This document shows positions 59,815 to 64,000 of a DNA stretch of 64,000 nucleotides, piece by piece. Source of the DNA: Macrotis lagotis. Lineage: Eukaryota; Chordata; Mammalia; Peramelemorphia; Peramelidae. Positions within the stretch are counted from its first letter, which is position 1. Every line of letters begins with the position of its first letter. The position numbers and the translations under genes were made by a program. The stretch lies in contig NC_133666.1 in the NCBI RefSeq assembly GCF_037893015.1, positions 256,686,294-256,750,293 of the forward strand, given 5' to 3'. The notes under the pieces were generated by a model. The model was given only the letters and a program-made list of their open reading frames with translations. It was not told where the DNA came from and did no database searches.

Positions 59815-59975
59815 ATTATCAGAGGAAGAGCCACCTCTCACATACAATACTTGTGGAATTCTGGACAAGTCACATAATCTTTCAATGCCCCAGGAAACTC
59901 TAAGACAAAGAAGGTGCCAACCTGCATTGGTGGAGGGAGTTCAACATCAAGAATTCCCTACACGAATGAATCCTT
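59815..59975 (+). mobile_element. CORE-SINE-like element with distinct 3' body, second copy
   Basis: 'aaactctaagacaaagaagg', 'ccaacctgcattggtggagg' and 'aattccctacacgaatgaat' match the 490-665 element in order. Confidence 0.65.
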
Positions 59976-61159
59976 TTTTTTTTAATTACAGATGATATTT
60001 AGAGGAGAGGAGATGTTGAGGTTCAAGACACAGGTCTTCTCAAAAAAATTCAGACTCAGGACATCTCCAATTCAAATGGAGGCATTTATTTGGAGGAATC
60101 ATATTCCCCAAGAGCAGGCTGGTCTCCCAAAGGGAAGTAACAACTCAATTGAGGAGAAGATAAGCTTTTTTAGGGAGTAAAGATGTAGGAAGATGAGGTA
60201 ATCAGAGACATGAAGACAGAGTGGTAGTTCAAAGATTTTCAGGCTAGGGCAAGTATTTACTGTCTTGTTATTAGGGAATTTGTCTTATGCCGAGGGACAG
60301 GATCTTTTGCTGGCCAGCAAGGTCCTTCAGTGACCTCATCAGAGACCTCCGTCATCTAGTTAACAAGCATTTATTAAGAAATTCCTGCTTTCAAGGAAAG
60401 AGCATTGCACTAGAAAACAGGAAGACCTGAGTTCATGTGCTGTCTCTGAATAGAATTTTTGCACAGCACCATGGAGTTGAATGTGAAGAAGAAAAAAATA
60501 GTAGGTAGAAAAATATATTTTGCAATTAATTTGTTTCCTCTGCATTGCCCATGTAGCTTACATTTAACATTGCTGAGAACAATATACTTCCCTACCTCTA
60601 TCCCATTGTTTAAGTTATTAAGATGAAATCAATGAACTTTTAATAAAGTACCTTCTCCCTCCCTGGCAAGGACAAGCCCTTGTCAACAAAACAATGGATC
60701 CCTGCCCTAAAAGCTGTACTTAGAGCTGTACTCCCTAAAAGCTCACTCTCTACTCAGTTGAGTTGCTTGTCTTCTGGTGAAGCTAGTCTACTCTTGGGGA
60801 CTATGATCCCCCAGGTAACTTCTCATGCTCCTATACCTTTTCTTACTTCTCATCCTCTTATGGCAGCTTATATCATTAATGTTACTGATTCAGCTATTAC
60901 TGCTGCTAATCCCCTTAGGGGATCAGTGTCTTCAATTGTCTTTACTCTTTCTTTCCCTTAGCTTCTGCTAACCACAGCAATATTTAAATAAACTATTTTA
61001 TCCCTAAAATTTCTTTGGGGTCAGAGCAGGCCTTTTACATAAAATTCTATAATGTTCTACCTGAACCTTTAGCTGGTTACATTTTCCCCACATCATTTAT
61101 GTTCAACCCAAAGTATAATCCACCAAATAGAAATCAATGCAGTTGCTTTAATTTTAGAA

Positions 61160-61330
61160 AAGGATAGTATGGCACAATGGAAAGAACACTTGGCTCTGGA
61201 GCTAGAAGACTTGAGTTCAAATCTTGCCTCTGAAGCTTACCTATGTGACCTTGGTCACATCTGATCCTCAGTTTCCTCTGTAAAGTGAAAGATTTGGTGG
61301 AATTCCTTCCACCTCTAGATCTATGAGCCT
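61160..61330 (+). mobile_element. MIR/Ther-like CORE-SINE, sense
   Basis: 'ctctggagctagaagacttg', 'cttacctatgtgaccttgg', 'atcctcagtttcctctgtaa' and 'ccttccacctctagatctat'. Confidence 0.78.
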
Positions 61331-62164
61331 TTGACATTCTTGTCACCTGAAGCAAGCAGGAAATATTTGCCTGTGATGTTTTACAGAAAATGTTTTGTTT
61401 TTCTAAGGTCTTGTAAAATTGAAATAGAAAGAATGACTAAAGGAAATTGCCAAAGCCACAGAAAAGTTAGGTTAACTTTTGGTCAACTACAATTCCTTTT
61501 TCTTAATCTAAAGATTTATTGTTGTCAATGATTTCCTATAAATTCATCAGGGAGAAATAACAAATTGTCAAATAGATTACAAGACCCCCTTATGGTAAAT
61601 GCAGAAGACCTAAAAAGGTTTTTCATATAGTAGGAATAATGCTTCTGGTCCCATATTTACCTAACCTCAGTTAAGGTTGGATTAGGAACAGGGGAAAAAA
61701 TTTTTGAATTAAAATGAAAAAGTTTGAATCTGAGGCCAAATTACAATATATAAGGAACTTTTTATGTTAAAAAAAAATTAGACTCAAGAACTTTCTTTTG
61801 CTCACTGAACCGGCTTCTTTACATTACAGTATTTCTGCTATTGTCTTTCAAAAAGGCCTTGCTATTAAAAGCTTCTGTCCAAAGAGAACCACCAGAACAA
61901 TGGCCATTTAATTCGGTCAATTGACTATTATGTAGTATGAAACAATACATTATTATATTGGGTTATTAATACTTATTAAAAAGTAGACAAGTTATTTGCA
62001 CTGGAAGTTGATGATCAATTGTAATAATATTTTTGTGATTTAAATCAAGAAAAAAGTGAGCAGACTTGACAAACCAAAATCTTTTCATATCTTGGGATTC
62101 CAATCAAGGAAACTTAAGATCACAGGATCAGAGATTCAGGGCTGAAAGGGAGCTCAAAGAGCAT

Positions 62165-62405
62165 CTATTGTTTGTGATTGTTCAATAGTGTCCAACAGTT
62201 CATGACCCCCATTTGAGGTTTTATTGACAAAGATACTGGAGTGGTTTGCCATATCTTTCTCCAACTCATTTTATAGAGGAGGAAACTGAGGTAAACTGGT
62301 TAAATGACTTGTCCAGAGTCAAAAAGCTGGTAATCAACTGAGGCCAGATTTCAACTCAGGAAGATGAGTCTTTTCTGACTCAAGGCTTGAGACTCAATCT
62401 ACTGT
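62165..62405 (-). mobile_element. Mar1-like CORE-SINE, antisense
   Basis: 'gtgattgttcaatagtgtcc', 'ttcatgacccccatttgagg', 'gagtggtttgccatatcttt' and 'cttttctgactcaaggcttg'. It follows a short piece of inverted MIR at 62120-62164. Confidence 0.86.
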
Positions 62406-62559
62406 ATATCTACTTTGCTATTCCAGAGGGAAGAGTGATCTTTCTGAAATATTTGTTTAGGGGTTCAAATTTTAAAGTTATATAACTGTTATAAAACGTT
62501 GAAAATTTAATTAAAAATTGAAAAATTTACTGAAATGTTGTCTAGTTTGACAAAGCATA

Positions 62560-62770
62560 ATTTAGAAGCTAGTGTGGTATAATGAAAAAATAACTATAAA
62601 CCACAATACTGACTATTGGAACATTCCATTCTAGCTCTGCAGTTAACTTTCTGTATTATCTTGGGAAAATTATTATGCCTCTCTGAGTCCTATTTTTCTC
62701 CTCTAGAAGGAGATTAGATTATGATCCCTAAAGTCCTTTCCAGTTTTAAGACTTTAAAACTATGAACTTA
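62560..62770 (+). mobile_element. MIR-like CORE-SINE, sense
   Basis: 'attctagctctgcagttaac', 'atgcctctctgagtcctat', 'cctaaagtcctttccagttt' in MIR order. Shorter MIR 3' pieces lie at 63180-63275 and 63880-63980. Confidence 0.68.
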
Positions 62771-63049
62771 GGATCATCATGAAACTTAGTTATAAGACAT
62801 TATTATATGATACCCCAATTGCTATAAATAACAAGGATTCCATGATATTCCTGTCATCACCAAAGTGTATGAAACCAATAATGATATCTATTAAAAATAT
62901 TGTCTAGCAGAAATTCCTTTTTTTGACATTGTGTTTTCCAATTTTATCATATTGGCTGGTGACTATTGTCTTAAGCTTTTGGGAAATCTGATCCACATCT
63001 GCATTTATCATGTATTGTTTTGGATTATACTTATCTGAACATCACCACC

Positions 63050-63175
63050 TACTCCCCTCCTCACTGAAAAGCTCCATGAAAGCAGGGGCTATATCCTAGC
63101 TTAACCATTTATTTTCTCTAGTTCCTAGCTCAGAGTCCCTAACAAGAGATTGCAATATGTTTGTTGAATTAAGTT
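63050..63175 (+). mobile_element. L2 LINE 3' end fragment
   Basis: 'aaaagctccatgaaagcagg', 'tagttcctagctcagagtcc' and 'atgtttgttgaatt' in L2 3' order. Confidence 0.6.
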
Positions 63176-64000
63176 ACATAGCTTCTTTCAGCCTCAGTTT
63201 TTTTCAACTATAAAATGAAAGAGATGGACTAGGTGGTGTCTATAGTAGCTTCTAACTCCAAACCCTATACTCCTATCTTCCGAATTAAATTGAACTAAAT
63301 TAAGGCTCTTCACATCAAAATGTTACTGAGTCTCAAAAAAGTAATAAAATTATGTTTGTGTGTACTCTTTAGTTTTCAAAATTATTTGTTGTCATTTTTA
63401 ACACCATTTCATGGGCTGACAGCTTCCAACATTATCCTCTGTTAAATGAGGCCATTAGATTGAGAAAATATGTCTGTCATTGGTTATATAGTTATTTCCT
63501 CCCCTGTGGGTGGAGAATAGTCTACAGATCTCATTCAGAGGAATAAGGAGCATATAGTTAGCTTCATCTATCTGAATTACATATGTATACTCATCTTGTT
63601 AAACATTACAGCAGACAGACAATTAAAGGATTATAATTGCTTCTCCTCAGATAATGCTATATACTCAGTTTTGGTGAATTTTCATTAGGTCTCATACTAT
63701 GGACTCCACTCATATGTTGGATCTCAAGAATGCCTCATAGCCAACTACTCCTTAGTTTCCAGGTAATGTTCCTGCCTTAGACCCCCAATTTGTTTTGCAA
63801 ACACTCATATAAACTTTCTTCCCTGATACCTGTATCAGGATCAACTGACTTCTTACCACTGCAAACTTTCCCAACTCAACCAGCTCAGTACACTTTCATC
63901 ATCTATAAAATGAAGACTTGGGCTAGCTGATCTGTAAGGTCCCCTTCCAGCTTTCAGTGGGACATTGATCTTGTTCTCTGCATCACTGCCCCATGGGAGA

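Noticed and set aside
59992..60180. Plus-strand open frame behind a T-rich acceptor-like sequence
   Set aside because: No donor or partner exon, and the sequence has a repeat-like feel; nothing decisive.
60680..60961. 93-codon plus-strand open frame
   Set aside because: Low-complexity Ser/Thr/Leu composition, no motif, and a local duplication (ccctaaaagctgta and ccctaaaagctcac) explains part of it.
61805..61885. Minus-strand acceptor ttctggtggttctctttggacag with an open stretch
   Set aside because: The only open frame needs a weak donor (ACT|gtaatg); the better donor lies beyond a stop.

Overview
The window reads as nuclear DNA of a marsupial. It is AT-rich, has no long open frames, and is packed with marsupial-type repeats: tRNA-derived SINEs with a 'gcagctaggtggcgcagtggatagagcac' type head and a 'ccttgcaaaaa' tail (WSINE1-like), CORE-SINEs with the 'ggagaaggaaatggcaaacca' body (Mar1-like), many older MIR/Ther-type copies, L2 3' ends, and L1 fragments. 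The abundance of the WSINE1-like family points to an Australian lineage, possibly dasyurid. That is inference from remembered families, not a database match.

One protein-coding gene is visible, on the minus strand, as its last four coding exons: 55595-55725 (131 nt), 26142-26289 (148 nt), 21095-21165 (71 nt) and 2973-3064 plus 3'UTR. All internal splice sites are canonical, each exon is open in only one frame, and the three junctions keep one continuous frame that ends in a stop preceded by a basic, double-cysteine tail. I could not name the gene. The introns are about 29.3, 5.0 and 18.0 kb, so most of the window is intron. The exons upstream of 55725 are not certain here.

Region by region. 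1-2040: flank downstream of the gene with degenerate SINEs and a GGAA/GAAA tract. 2045-3064: terminal exon. 3065-21094: last intron, with a 5' L1 fragment (7.4-8.6 kb), a split L1 5'UTR (14.5-14.8 kb), an L2 3' end (15.5-16.2 kb) and an old L1 ORF2/3'UTR (16.3-18.7 kb). 21166-26141: intron with SINEs and a tiny L1 tip nested in a SINE. 26290-55594: large intron with a solo LTR (26964-27399), a hAT-like MITE (28.65 kb), an antisense two-LTR remnant (33.5-35.5 kb), an L1 interrupted by a second solo LTR and by a 5' fragment of U2 snRNA (37.6-39.35 kb), an inverted copy of the same L1 3' end without those insertions (42.8-43.35 kb), and an LTR-like region with an exact 35-bp duplication (51.6-52.9 kb). 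55726-64000: upstream flank or intron, mostly SINEs and L2.

The clearest unusual signal is the U2 fragment at 39104-39138. It starts at nucleotide +1 of U2, is truncated at its 3' end, is flanked by a near-perfect 15-bp direct repeat, and sits in an L1 whose second copy in this window supplies the empty site. No CRISPR array, tRNA, rRNA or intact snRNA gene was seen.
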